Assembly (NCBI GenBank): GCA_963788145.1 | Contig: CAWBFQ010000014.1 | Span: 254,352-318,351 of the forward strand | Source: UTCFX2 sp963788145 | GTDB lineage: Bacteria; Chloroflexota; Anaerolineae; Anaerolineales; UBA4823 | DNA: 64,000 bases | Reading direction: 5' to 3' | Shown: positions 34,763-43,240 of the stretch, piece by piece | Layout: each line of letters starts with the position of its first letter | How positions within the stretch are numbered: position 1 is the first letter of the stretch | Made by a program: the position numbers and the translations under genes | The notes under the pieces: model-generated | Told to the model about the DNA's origin: nothing | Database searches by the model: none | What the model saw: only the letters and a program-made list of their open reading frames with translations

Positions 34763-36106
34763 ATGACGGATGAGAAAATGTCGAATTTCTTAGTAGCCGT
34801 TATTGGGGCTGGCCCAGCAGGCATCTACGCTGCCAGGCATCTGGCAGCCGCTGGCGTCCAAGTGGCGCTGATCAACCGGGATATCAAACCCGGCGGATTG
34901 GCTGAATACGGGATTTATTATGATAAACACAAAATGAAAGATGGCTTAAGGAAACAATTTCGGCAAATCCTTGAAACGCCCGGCATCCATTATTATGGCA
35001 ACCTGACAGTTGGGCGGAATGGCGAACTGGACCTGGACGGGTTGCGCCAGATGGGCATCCAGGCCATCATGGTAACTGTGGGCGCTCAAGGGACCAAATG
35101 GCTGGGGCTTCCCGGAGAAGACCTGAAGGGCGTATATCACGCCAAAGACATTGTCTACCATTACAATAAACTGCCGCCCTATAGCACTCAGGATTTTGCC
35201 GTTCATGGAAAAGTCGCCCTGATCGGTGTCGGCAATGTGATGATGGATATCGCTCATTGGACCATCCGTGACTTGAAAGTAGACCAGGTTATTGCCGTGG
35301 CTCGCCGTGGACCAGCGGAGGTGAAATTCACCAAAAAAGAAATGGAATACATCATCGCCAATCTCGATCTGCAAGCCCTTGACGAGGAACTCAATCGGGT
35401 TGCTCCGCGCATGCAAGAGGTCGGTCAGGATGTCCAGGCTGCCAAAGATTATATCCTCAGCGCACTGCCCAAAGCAGAGCCGCCGGTTTCGAGTACCCGC
35501 TTCTGCTTCGATTTTCTTGCTTCTCCAACCCAAATCCTGGGGAACGCATCCGGGGAAGTCAATGGATTGGAAGTGGATGACACCTATTTGATTCTCAAAG
35601 ATGGCGACACCAAAGCTCGCAGCGTGGGGACCAAACGCATTCTGGACGTGGACAGCGTGGTTTTCTGCATTGGCGACCGCGTAGACGATGATTTTGGCTT
35701 GCCAGTTCAGTGGAATGAGTTTGTAAAGAACCCTCAGCCGAATTTCCCGATCGATGGCAAGTCTTACGAAGCCTTCGACCCGGACGCAAACAAACCGATC
35801 GAAGGCTTATTCGTAGCCGGTTGGTCGCGCGAAGCCAGCAGCGGGCTGGTCGGTGTGGCTCGCAAGGATGGGGAGAACGGCGCCCAGGCCCTGCTCCAAT
35901 ACCTGCAAACCATCGAACCCATCGCGCCCATCGATCAGGTAGAAGCTCGTCTCGAGCTGGCTCTGAGCGGTTGCGGCAAGAAATTGATTTTGAAAAATGA
36001 CATCAAGCAGCTGGATGCAGTGGAGCAAGCTGAAACTCAGCGGATGGGCTTAGAAGCATTCAAGTTTGGAACGAATGAGGAGATGCTGGCTGCGATCGAG
36101 AGCTAA
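34763..36106 (+). CDS. Ferredoxin-NADP+ reductase, adrenodoxin-reductase (FprA) type
   Basis: This 447-aa FAD/NADP-binding oxidoreductase shows an FAD dinucleotide motif IGAGPAGIYAARHL (14-27), GGLAEYGIYYDKHKMKDGL, LPGEDLKGVYHAKDIV, and the NADP motif IGVGNVMMDIA, followed by VARRGPAEVKFTKKEM. The late block LFVAGWSREASSGLVGVARKDG is characteristic of the adrenodoxin-reductase/FprA group. The enzyme would exchange electrons between reduced ferredoxin and NADP(H) in the cytosol. A glutamate-synthase small-subunit-like flavoprotein is the nearest alternative, but the cysteine motifs of that family are absent. It is monocistronic, with its own promoter. Confidence 0.85.
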   Translation: MTDEKMSNFLVAVIGAGPAGIYAARHLAAAGVQVALINRDIKPGGLAEYGIYYDKHKMKDGLRKQFRQILETPGIHYYGNLTVGRNGELDLDGLRQMGIQAIMVTVGAQGTKWLGLPGEDLKGVYHAKDIVYHYNKLPPYSTQDFAVHGKVALIGVGNVMMDIAHWTIRDLKVDQVIAVARRGPAEVKFTKKEMEYIIANLDLQALDEELNRVAPRMQEVGQDVQAAKDYILSALPKAEPPVSSTRFCFDFLASPTQILGNASGEVNGLEVDDTYLILKDGDTKARSVGTKRILDVDSVVFCIGDRVDDDFGLPVQWNEFVKNPQPNFPIDGKSYEAFDPDANKPIEGLFVAGWSREASSGLVGVARKDGENGAQALLQYLQTIEPIAPIDQVEARLELALSGCGKKLILKNDIKQLDAVEQAETQRMGLEAFKFGTNEEMLAAIES

Positions 36107-36146
36107 ACCAGTTTCGCCACCTGACTCTTGAAGATTTTTCGCGATA

Positions 36147-36185
36147 ACAGGGGCTGTCTGGATTTTGCTTGTCGACAGCCCCTGT
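36147..36185. repeat. Perfect 12-bp inverted repeat sharing arms with 27691-27779
   Basis: ACAGGGGCTGTC (36147-36158) and GACAGCCCCTGT (36174-36185) flank a 15-nt loop. No T tract follows on either strand, so it is not a textbook terminator. The GGGGCTGTC arm matches the element near 27.7 kb and resembles ends of some insertion-sequence-derived miniature elements. Confidence 0.6.
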
Positions 36186-36236
36186 CTGGCAAATCCAGCG
36201 CACACATTAAGCGATCCGCAGTATTCAGGCAGTCTG

Positions 36237-36686
36237 TTAATGCCCCCCAGGCAAACGCCGTGGGATCAGCAGCAAAAATCCGGCAATAATCATCATCTGC
36301 CCAGCCATCACTCCGGTTGCCTGCCAGGGACCAAAATAGGGGATGAACGGGAAAGGCTGGCTGCCAAAACCGAAAACATCCGCCATCCCGCTGACAACAG
36401 CAATCACGTATCCGGTCGCCACCAATCGATAACCGATATCCGCCGCGATGGTTTTCTCGTTCCCGCTCCAGAGAGAATTCAGCATAATGTACCCTCCGAT
36501 ACAGATCATCGCCAAACCCACCAAAAAAACTGCTATCTGTACAAAACCGACTACCGGACTGCGATCCAGTGAGAATAAAGATGGCTGCACGCCCAGGGTG
36601 AAGACCAATAATCCAAAGATCACCATCGCCATGCCAAGGCGGGCGCGAAGGCTCAAACCAGACTTTCGTGAATTCGTATCATTCAT
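36237..36686 (-). CDS. Small polytopic membrane protein of unknown function
   Basis: This 149-aa product has four hydrophobic segments (MAMVIFGLLVFTLGV, VQIAVFLVGLAMICIGGYIM, LVATGYVIAVVSGMADVF, VMAGQMMIIAGFLLLIP). The start at 36686 is chosen because it gives an ATGA overlap with the upstream dipeptidase gene; the longer frame to 36749 lies inside that gene. No family was recognised. Confidence 0.65.
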   Translation of the reverse strand: MNDTNSRKSGLSLRARLGMAMVIFGLLVFTLGVQPSLFSLDRSPVVGFVQIAVFLVGLAMICIGGYIMLNSLWSGNEKTIAADIGYRLVATGYVIAVVSGMADVFGFGSQPFPFIPYFGPWQATGVMAGQMMIIAGFLLLIPRRLPGGH

Positions 36687-37828
36687 AGGCTTTCCGGGAT
36701 CACCTTTCGCAAGATTGAAAGCCAGTTGCCGCCCAGGATTGCGGCGCATTCCTGGGCAGAATAGCCTCTCCTCAAAAGGGGTTCTTTCAGCTTGCTCAAG
36801 TCTGCCACCGAGTCAATCCCAACTGGAACGGATTGCAGACCTAACCCGCCATCGAAGTCAGTTCCAATGCCGACATGTTGAGCATCTCCAGCTATCTGGC
36901 AGAGATAATCGATTTGGTCAATCACCCGATCAATCGTCACCTCATCGCGCCGATCCCCCCGCACCCAACCGGGTTTCAAGAAAGCATTGTAAAGATGCAC
37001 GCCAATCACACCCTCCCGCTCCAGAATACCACGAATTACCCGGTCAGAAAGATGGCGGTTGCTCTCAACACCCTTTAATAAAGCATTTGCATTGCTGTGT
37101 GTGGCCATCAGGCAACCTGGATAGAAGTCGAGCGCCTGCAAGACCGCTGGTTGATCCATATGGCTCAGATCCAACCCGAAACCCAACTCGCCCATCCTTT
37201 CCAGCAGCGCAAAACCTTCCCCGGTCAGCGGACCCGGTTCATTTGTTCCCCCACAAAAACGGTTGCCTGCCCAGGCCGGCCCAACGATCCGAACCCCGCG
37301 CCCCCACCATTCCTCCAGTTCGCCTGGATCGCCCACCGCTTCCGCACCTTCCATCAAAACGACGAACCCAACCGGGTTCCCTGCCTTCACAGCTCCGCTC
37401 CCGTTAGCCTGGCCGCTCACATCTTGTTCAACATCCTCAAACTCGGGCGGCTTTTCCCAACATTGCAGCAGATCATCCAACTCCGGCAAAGTTCGGATCC
37501 AGCGGAATTGATCGCTGTGTTCATCCACCAATCGTTCGTAAACATCGATCTGTTGGCGGTAAACGCGTCCCGCCTCGCGCAGATCGGAATAACACAAACT
37601 ATCCCACTCACCGGAACGCCATCGTGTGGGTGTCGCATATAATGTTGCAAACACCAGGCCAACATTGCCGTACTGGTAATCGCTCCAACCGAGCATGGCG
37701 TCGTCGTTATAAACCGGAATTAGAGTCCCTTGCTCACGCTGCCGGATTTCCCGGGTGGAAAGCGTGTAATCTCGCCCGAAGCTGAGGATGTTCCAGGCCA
37801 GGTCCTCGTGGGCGTCAACAATCAACAT
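36683..37828 (-). CDS. Membrane dipeptidase (renal dipeptidase), peptidase family M19
   Basis: This 381-aa metal-dependent amidohydrolase-fold dipeptidase has metal-binding and family blocks VDAHEDLAWN (residues 4-13), VLMEGAEAVGDP, GLDLSHMDQPAVL, MATHSNANAL and GIGTDFDGGLG. It hydrolyses dipeptides, including some with D-residues or beta-lactam-like bonds. No signal peptide is seen, so it may be cytosolic. The gene begins inside the last 7 bp of mutY and overlaps the next membrane protein gene, giving a tight mutY-M19-membrane protein operon. Confidence 0.9.
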   Translation of the reverse strand: MLIVDAHEDLAWNILSFGRDYTLSTREIRQREQGTLIPVYNDDAMLGWSDYQYGNVGLVFATLYATPTRWRSGEWDSLCYSDLREAGRVYRQQIDVYERLVDEHSDQFRWIRTLPELDDLLQCWEKPPEFEDVEQDVSGQANGSGAVKAGNPVGFVVLMEGAEAVGDPGELEEWWGRGVRIVGPAWAGNRFCGGTNEPGPLTGEGFALLERMGELGFGLDLSHMDQPAVLQALDFYPGCLMATHSNANALLKGVESNRHLSDRVIRGILEREGVIGVHLYNAFLKPGWVRGDRRDEVTIDRVIDQIDYLCQIAGDAQHVGIGTDFDGGLGLQSVPVGIDSVADLSKLKEPLLRRGYSAQECAAILGGNWLSILRKVIPESL

Positions 37829-38901
37829 TTAGCCTCCGCGCTTTGCAGATCATGCGAAATCAGGCGGTCGATCTTCCCCATCGGGTAATTCTCCAATTCA
37901 CCCGGCGTCACCCAGCGCAGGTCTTGCGCCTGGATCGGTCTGGGTTGGCCGCCATTAACGAGACAGCACCGAAACGCGTGCAGCGTCACCTTGAAGTGGG
38001 TGTAAGCGTGCCGGTAAACCCCCAATTCCGCCTCGATTTCGATCTCCGCTTCCAGTTCCTCCCGGATTTCGCGTTCTAAACAGCGGCCCAGATCCTCACC
38101 CGGCAGCTTTTTCCCCCCTGGAAACTCCCACAGCCCTCCCAACAATCCATTGGCAGGCCGCTGTGTGATCAACACCATCCCCTTTCGCCAGATCACGGCT
38201 GCGGTTACGATGTAATGCGGCCTCGGCTGGCGCTTTTGGCGCACCGGGCGTTCCTCCCGTGTATCGTTCGCTAAGGCCAGACAATCCAAATCTAGCGGAC
38301 AACGCCTGCAATCCGGTTGGCGCGGGGTGCAAATCATTGCCCCCAGGTCCATCAGCGCCTGATTATATTCCGCTGCTCTACCATGCGGCAGATGGATTTC
38401 TGCCAGCTCCCATAATCGTTTCTCTCCAGCCGGAGAGCGGGCTGGCTCGCTAACATCGAAAAGGCGCGCCAGCACCCGCCGGATATTGCCATCCAAAGCA
38501 GTTGCATCCAGCCCAAAAGCGATCGAGCCGATTGCGCCGGCGGAATAACGCCCAATACCTGGCAGCTTAGAAAGCTCAGCCAGGTCTCCGGGCAAGTCGC
38601 CATCATATTTATCCAGCACAATTTGAGCCGCTCTCTGCAGGTTGCGCGCTCGACCGTAATATCCCAGCCCTTCCCAGGCGGCCAATACCTGTTGTTGCGA
38701 GGCGTTTGCCAGCGCAGTCAGAGTGGGGAAACGCTCCATCCAGCGTCTGAAATAGGGAATCACCGTTTCCACCCGGGTTTGTTGGAGCATAATCTCAGAA
38801 ACCCAGACCGCGTAGGGTAGGGGCTCCTTTCTCCAGGGCAAATCTCGGGCATTTTGGCCGTACCAGTTCAGCAGGGCTTTGGAAAAGTCGGAAGTACTCA
38901 C
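37822..38901 (-). CDS. mutY: A/G-specific adenine glycosylase MutY
   Basis: This 359-aa base-excision enzyme removes adenine opposite 8-oxoguanine. It shows SEIMLQQTRV with the catalytic Glu, the helix-hairpin-helix LPGIGRYSAGAIGSIAFG, ALDGNIRRVLARLF with the catalytic Asp, and the iron-sulfur motif CTPRQPDCRRCPLDLDC (C-x6-C-x2-C-x5-C). A C-terminal NUDIX-like domain (GGLWEFPGGK) recognises 8-oxoguanine. The 5' end overlaps the small gene at 38898-39200 by 4 bp (ATGA). Confidence 0.95.
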   Translation of the reverse strand: MSTSDFSKALLNWYGQNARDLPWRKEPLPYAVWVSEIMLQQTRVETVIPYFRRWMERFPTLTALANASQQQVLAAWEGLGYYGRARNLQRAAQIVLDKYDGDLPGDLAELSKLPGIGRYSAGAIGSIAFGLDATALDGNIRRVLARLFDVSEPARSPAGEKRLWELAEIHLPHGRAAEYNQALMDLGAMICTPRQPDCRRCPLDLDCLALANDTREERPVRQKRQPRPHYIVTAAVIWRKGMVLITQRPANGLLGGLWEFPGGKKLPGEDLGRCLEREIREELEAEIEIEAELGVYRHAYTHFKVTLHAFRCCLVNGGQPRPIQAQDLRWVTPGELENYPMGKIDRLISHDLQSAEAKC

Positions 38902-39200
38902 ATCTGAAAACCGGCTCGAGCCTGCACGATTTTATAGTCAAAGTTTTCGACATAATCTAGCAGGCTGCTAGTAAGGCCCTTCCATTCGGCTGATTTTATT
39001 ACACCCTCCAATTCATTCACCCCCATCATTTGGGCAGATACCAGGATCTGCGGCTGGTTGCCATACATTGTAAACCAGGCGTCGCTGGGTTCCATCCCCA
39101 GGCGCTGGATGCCAGGGATGAAATCCCGTACGACGAATTCAAAATAATCCTGTTCATGATCCGGCAAGATATCCCAAGTCATTAAGATTTTTACGGCCAC
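38898..39200 (-). CDS. Small conserved-looking protein, possible dimeric alpha/beta-barrel
   Basis: This 100-aa protein (MAVKILMTWDILPDHEQDYF...) shows a beta-alpha-beta-beta-alpha-beta hydrophobic pattern like antibiotic-biosynthesis-monooxygenase/Dabb folds. No diagnostic residues were seen. It is translationally coupled to mutY by ATGA and lies 25 bp after the MBL-fold gene, so it belongs to the same operon. Function unknown. Confidence 0.7.
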   Translation of the reverse strand: MAVKILMTWDILPDHEQDYFEFVVRDFIPGIQRLGMEPSDAWFTMYGNQPQILVSAQMMGVNELEGVIKSAEWKGLTSSLLDYVENFDYKIVQARAGFQM

Positions 39201-39225
39201 AATCGCTGCTCCTGCCTGAAAAGTA

Positions 39226-39870
39226 TTAGGATCCTTCGTAATTTAGCAAAACAACTCGCGTTTCATCGGGGATACCTCCGGCGCTGATTTTCAACGATGC
39301 CTGAGGCTCAACATTTGCAATCCCCATTTCTTTCAGGAATTTTTCGACCGCGCCTAATTTTAAGCTGCTGCCTGGGATATGATAGTGCATCGGAATGACG
39401 ATCCCCGGTTCGAGCAAACTGACCACTTCCACCGCCCTGGTCGCGGATAGACCACCGCCGCCGCCAACCGGCACCAACGCGATGTGTACATTCCCTAAAG
39501 CCTCCACCTCGGTCTGGCTTGGAACACGCCGTAAATCCCCCAGGTGCGCCACTGTTAAGCCATCATAGTCGAATACATATAATGTGTTGCGCGGCTCATC
39601 TGAAGCTCGCTTGGCGCCATTGGTTTGCACACCGGTGATGAACACATTGCCGATCTCATATTCCCCTGGGCCGGTCAGCACATGGGTTTTACCTTTCACT
39701 ACATTCGAGTAGTTGTGCCCCGGCGCATCGTGGCTGATGGTTACAATATCGGCTTTTAGCTTGAGCGGCGCGTATCCAGTGACCGTATGATCATAAGGAT
39801 CGGTCACAATACTCGCCATTCCACGCTCACTCAACCGGAAACACGAAAGACCATACCAAAAAATTTCCAT
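39226..39870 (-). CDS. MBL-fold hydrolase-like protein with altered metal motif
   Basis: This 214-aa metallo-beta-lactamase-fold protein resembles the UlaG/Lactamase_B_3 group. The start has AAGGAG at proper spacing. The usual HxHxDH motif reads His47-Asp-Ala-Pro-Gly-His52, so two of the four expected metal residues are replaced. Other fold blocks are present: GPGEYEIGNVFITGV, VAHLGDLRRVP and VIPMHYHIPGSS. It may bind a single metal or be non-hydrolytic. It heads the operon that continues with the 100-aa protein and mutY. Confidence 0.8.
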   Translation of the reverse strand: MEIFWYGLSCFRLSERGMASIVTDPYDHTVTGYAPLKLKADIVTISHDAPGHNYSNVVKGKTHVLTGPGEYEIGNVFITGVQTNGAKRASDEPRNTLYVFDYDGLTVAHLGDLRRVPSQTEVEALGNVHIALVPVGGGGGLSATRAVEVVSLLEPGIVIPMHYHIPGSSLKLGAVEKFLKEMGIANVEPQASLKISAGGIPDETRVVLLNYEGS

Positions 39871-40125
39871 TCATACTCCTTACAAATTGCCGGGCGGCAT
39901 ACCAACCCGTTCCCCAGACGATCAGATTTGATACATCGGGCTGCCGATGCCATCTCGGAAATCAACGAACCAAACATCGGGAGAATACTGGTTCAACCGT
40001 TCCTATAATAACAAGATCATCTGGAATAGATTATACTGCATACCTGCGCCGGAAAATGGTCAGGCGTTCGCTCAATCGGCGAATAAATTCTCGCACAATC
40101 CAAGAAATAGCCCTCTCTTTTCGGA

Positions 40126-40131
40126 TAAAAT
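40126..40131 (+). promoter_or_regulatory. -10 box just upstream of the gene at 40138
   Basis: TAAAAT at 40126-40131 ends 6 nt before the ATG at 40138, consistent with a leaderless transcript; the -35 region is poor. The preceding stretch 39871-40125 shows nothing else that I can support. Confidence 0.4.
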
Positions 40132-40137
40132 GAACCC

Positions 40138-40920
40138 ATGCACGATCTACCGTATGGATTATGCCCAACCCTGACCCGAGACGCCGAGCTCAAAACACTT
40201 TCCCCGGGCGCCTGGCGGCTCTCGATTCCAGTCGGAGCGGGAGGGCGCTACCGAGTCTCCCAGATCGATAATTACTCCGTTTTGAAACGGACGTCATTCC
40301 CCCACCGGCCCGCTTTCAGCCTGCAATTACAGGCGCGTTCCTCTTCCGCTTCTCTGCCGGGCACATGGGGCTTTGGGTTGTGGAATGACCCCTTTGCGAT
40401 GGGAGCGCTGGCAGGCCAGGGGCTGCGTCTACCAGCCTTGCCAAACGCTGCCTGGTTCTTCTTCGCCTCACCTGAAAATTACCTTTCCCTGCGAGATGAC
40501 CTCCCAGCCAGCGGCGGGCTGGCCGCCGCATTCCAGTCGCCCAACTGGTCGCCTGCTCGGCTCGCCCTGGCCGCTCCGGTTCTGCCATTTCTGGCGATTC
40601 CGCCCACAGCCCGCCAGTTACGCCGCCTTGCAAGCCGCTTCGTTCGCCAGGATGCTGTCACCTTGCAATCTGATCCCTGCCAGTGGCACACTTACCAGAT
40701 CGATTGGCAGCCCGCTTTGACGCGCTTCCAGGTAGATCATCAGACAGTGCTGCAAACCAGGATCACTCCGCACGGCCCTCTCGGGTTGGTCATCTGGATC
40801 GACAACCAGTTCGCCGGCTTCCGTCCAGACGGACAGGTGAATTATGGCATGCTCCCAAACCCGACCCAAGCCTGGATTGAGATACGGTCTTTGCAAATCG
40901 ATTCGGGAGACCCCACCTAA
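40138..40920 (+). CDS. Hypothetical protein, possible concanavalin-like (GH16-type) jelly-roll
   Basis: This 260-aa protein lacks a signal peptide. The pattern WGFGLWNDPFAMG ... CQWHTYQIDWQPALTRFQVDHQTVLQTR ... GPLGLVIWIDNQFAGF resembles the strand order and the conserved WHTY-x-IDW-x-F-VD phrase of GH16/laminin-G-like domains, where the substrate's dimensions are measured. The catalytic ExDxxE motif of GH16 enzymes was not seen, so it may be a binding rather than hydrolytic module. The codon usage and GC are like its neighbours. It is monocistronic. Confidence 0.65.
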   Translation: MHDLPYGLCPTLTRDAELKTLSPGAWRLSIPVGAGGRYRVSQIDNYSVLKRTSFPHRPAFSLQLQARSSSASLPGTWGFGLWNDPFAMGALAGQGLRLPALPNAAWFFFASPENYLSLRDDLPASGGLAAAFQSPNWSPARLALAAPVLPFLAIPPTARQLRRLASRFVRQDAVTLQSDPCQWHTYQIDWQPALTRFQVDHQTVLQTRITPHGPLGLVIWIDNQFAGFRPDGQVNYGMLPNPTQAWIEIRSLQIDSGDPT

Positions 40921-40939
40921 AAGGGAATAATTGCCTTGC

Positions 40940-40968
40940 TTGCAATCAAAATAGAATTATGTTAAAAT
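40940..40968 (+). promoter_or_regulatory. greA-lysS promoter
   Basis: TTGCAA (40940-40945), a 17-bp spacer and TAAAAT (40963-40968). The predicted start near 40975 leaves a 160-nt leader before greA. Confidence 0.65.
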
Positions 40969-40995
40969 GAGCAGGCGGCGGTTGAGAATAGTTGG

Positions 40996-41103
40996 AATAT
41001 CCCGGCTCGCCGTTTTCGTTTGTTATTCCGGGATATTATTATCTGGATGACCGGGTGCGCTCTGACCGTTTCCATCCATGCGCTCTTAGCTGAGAGCGTT
41101 TTT
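40996..41103 (+). promoter_or_regulatory. Structured greA leader with an intrinsic terminator-like hairpin
   Basis: AATATCCCGG (40996-41005) pairs with CCGGGATATT (41028-41037). A second hairpin CGCTCT (41081-41086)/AGAGCG (41093-41098) is followed by five T (41099-41103). The latter looks like a premature terminator 33 nt before greA. It could attenuate greA expression, comparable in principle to the greA leader of E. coli. Confidence 0.6.
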
Positions 41104-41135
41104 AACATCAGGGATTACGGAATCGAGAAAAGGAC

Positions 41136-41597
41136 ATGCCTCCTTCATACTTGACCCGCCAGGGTTACGATAAGTTGCAAGATGAGTTAGATCACCTGCG
41201 CACCGTTAAGCGCCAGGAAGTGGCTCAACGTCTGCATGAAGCCATGGAAGGCGGTGAGCTTATTGAAGACGCCGAGTACGAGGCCGCTAAAAATGAACAG
41301 GCCTTCGTAGAAGGACGAATTCAAGAGCTTGAGATGCTGCTTGCGAATGCAAGGGTGATTGAAGAAAAAGGCAAGATGGATGTTGCACAGGTAGCTGCCA
41401 CCGTAACGATCCAGGAGGGCGATAACGAGCCTGAGATTTACACGATCGTCGGTCCGGCGGAAGCCAATCCGCGCGAAGGTCGCATTTCGCACGAATCGCC
41501 GCTTGGGCGGGCGTTGCTCAACCACCGCGCCGGCGATACCGTGAATGTAGACGCGCCGGATGGCTCGTTTACCGTGCGGGTGATCAAGGTGGAATAG
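41136..41597 (+). CDS. greA: Transcription elongation factor GreA
   Basis: This 153-aa factor enters the RNA polymerase secondary channel and stimulates cleavage of backtracked RNA. The N-terminal coiled coil has YLTRQGYDKLQDELDHLR and EDAEYEAAKNEQAFVEGRIQ, containing the acidic tip (Glu-Asp region around residues 42-46). The C-terminal FKBP-like domain has VGPAEANPREGRISHESPLG. Length is normal. It is followed by a hairpin and then lysS, a common gene order in bacteria. Confidence 0.95.
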   Translation: MPPSYLTRQGYDKLQDELDHLRTVKRQEVAQRLHEAMEGGELIEDAEYEAAKNEQAFVEGRIQELEMLLANARVIEEKGKMDVAQVAATVTIQEGDNEPEIYTIVGPAEANPREGRISHESPLGRALLNHRAGDTVNVDAPDGSFTVRVIKVE

Positions 41598-41615
41598 TTC
41601 TGGGGCTTGTGAACC

Positions 41616-41652
41616 AGCCCCGCGCAAGCACATCCAGCGCGGGGCTTTTCTT
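41616..41652 (+). terminator. Terminator between greA and lysS
   Basis: AGCCCCGCGC (41616-41625) and GCGCGGGGCT (41637-41646) form a 10-bp stem followed by TTTCTTTTTTT. Read-through or a separate promoter must supply lysS; none was obvious in the 22 bp that remain. Confidence 0.8.
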
Positions 41653-41673
41653 TTTTTCTATAAGGAAAAACGT

Positions 41674-43194
41674 ATGTCTGCAAAATTATCCAATATCGAA
41701 CAAATCCGGCTGGAAAAAGTTGCCCGTTTGCGGGCTTCAGAGATTGAGCCGTACCCACACCGGGTTGAGCGAACCCACACCAACCAGCAGGTCATTGCTG
41801 ATTTCGAACGGGCCGAAGCGCAAGACGATGGGCAGACGGTCCAAGCAACCCTGGTGGGAAGGATTCGCTCTATGCGCCCAATGGGCAAGATCACCTTCGC
41901 TCACATTGAGGATGGTTATGGTCGAGTGCAGATCTTTCTGCGGGCTAATGAACTCGGCCAGGAACAGATCGATTTATTTTCCAAAGAGTTCGACCTGGGT
42001 GATTTTGTCCAGGCTTCCGGCGAGATGTTCCGCACCCGCACCGGTGAAGCGACCTTGCGGGTGGCATCCTTTTGCCTGATCGCAAAGGCAATTACTCCGC
42101 TGCCAGCCGCCAAAGATGAAGTGGTGGAAGGCGAAATCGTTCAACACGCCACGCTGGCTGAACCGGAACTGCGCTACCGCCAGCGATACGCCGACCTGGC
42201 CGTGAACGCGGATGTGCGCAGGGTCTTCCGCCTACGAGCCGCCACCATCCGGGCGCTGCGCGAATTTCTCAACTCGCATGACTTTTTGGAAGTAGAGACA
42301 CCCATCCTGCAGCCAATTTATGGCGGCGCGGCTGCACGCCCATTTGTTACCCATCACAACCAACTCAAACAGGATCTTTTTCTGCGGATCTCCTTTGAAT
42401 TATATTTGAAACGGCTGCTGGTAGGCGGTTACGAGCGGGTTTATGAGATCGGGCGCGATTTTCGGAACGAAGGCGTAGACAGGACTCACAATCCCGAGTT
42501 TACCCAACTTGAATTCTACATGGCTTATGCCGATTATCTCAAAGTGATGGAATTCACCGAGCAGATGATTGCCTTCGTAGCCGACAAGGTGCTAGGTCAA
42601 CGCCAGATCAGCTATCAGGGTCAAATCCTCAACCTGGATCCTCCGTGGATGCGGATGGACCTAAGCGAAGGCATCTTAGAGGTGACTGGAATCGATATCA
42701 ATGCTCATCCAAGCGCGGAAAGCCTGGCGGGGGCAATGCGGGCGAAGGGGATGGAATTCAACCCGAACAGCACACGCGGCAAGCTGATCGATGGACTGCT
42801 GGGCGATTACCTGGAGCCGACCTTGATCCAGCCCACCTTTGTCTACAACTATCCACGCGATATCTCCCCACTGGCAAAGAGCCTGCTCGGGAACCCACAG
42901 ATCACCGAGCGCTTTGAGGGGTATGTGGCAGGGATGGAGCTGTGCAACGCATTTACCGAACTGAACGATCCGATTGACCAGGAAGCCCGTTTCATTGAGA
43001 TGGGGCGCGACTACGATCAGGAAGACGAAGAGCGCCATCCGATGGATGAGGATTATCTGAGGGCGATGCGTTATGGTATGCCGCCAAACGGCGGTTTTGG
43101 GATGGGAGTCGATCGGCTGGCAATGCTCATAGCGGATACCTCAAACATCCGTGAGGTTCTGCTCTTCCCGCATCTGCGTAAAGAAGAGCAGTGA
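41674..43194 (+). CDS. lysS: Lysyl-tRNA synthetase, class II
   Basis: This 506-aa aminoacyl-tRNA synthetase charges tRNA-Lys. The N-terminal OB-fold anticodon-binding domain contains LVGRIRSMRPMGKITFAHIED. The class II core has FLEVETPILQPIYGGAAARPF (motif 1 region), GRDFRNEGVDRTHNPEFTQL (motif 2) and GGFGMGVDRLAMLIAD (motif 3). Length and domain order are typical. TAAGGAAAAACGT precedes the ATG. Confidence 0.95.
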   Translation: MSAKLSNIEQIRLEKVARLRASEIEPYPHRVERTHTNQQVIADFERAEAQDDGQTVQATLVGRIRSMRPMGKITFAHIEDGYGRVQIFLRANELGQEQIDLFSKEFDLGDFVQASGEMFRTRTGEATLRVASFCLIAKAITPLPAAKDEVVEGEIVQHATLAEPELRYRQRYADLAVNADVRRVFRLRAATIRALREFLNSHDFLEVETPILQPIYGGAAARPFVTHHNQLKQDLFLRISFELYLKRLLVGGYERVYEIGRDFRNEGVDRTHNPEFTQLEFYMAYADYLKVMEFTEQMIAFVADKVLGQRQISYQGQILNLDPPWMRMDLSEGILEVTGIDINAHPSAESLAGAMRAKGMEFNPNSTRGKLIDGLLGDYLEPTLIQPTFVYNYPRDISPLAKSLLGNPQITERFEGYVAGMELCNAFTELNDPIDQEARFIEMGRDYDQEDEERHPMDEDYLRAMRYGMPPNGGFGMGVDRLAMLIADTSNIREVLLFPHLRKEEQ

Positions 43195-43205
43195 TCATCG
43201 CTGCC

Positions 43206-43233
43206 TTGACAGGAACCGTTTTTTGCGGATAAT
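43206..43233 (+). promoter_or_regulatory. Promoter of the pheST T-box operon
   Basis: TTGACA (43206-43211), 16-bp spacer, GATAAT (43228-43233), placed just after the lysS stop and before the T-box leader. Confidence 0.65.
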
Positions 43234-43240
43234 TGAGGCT

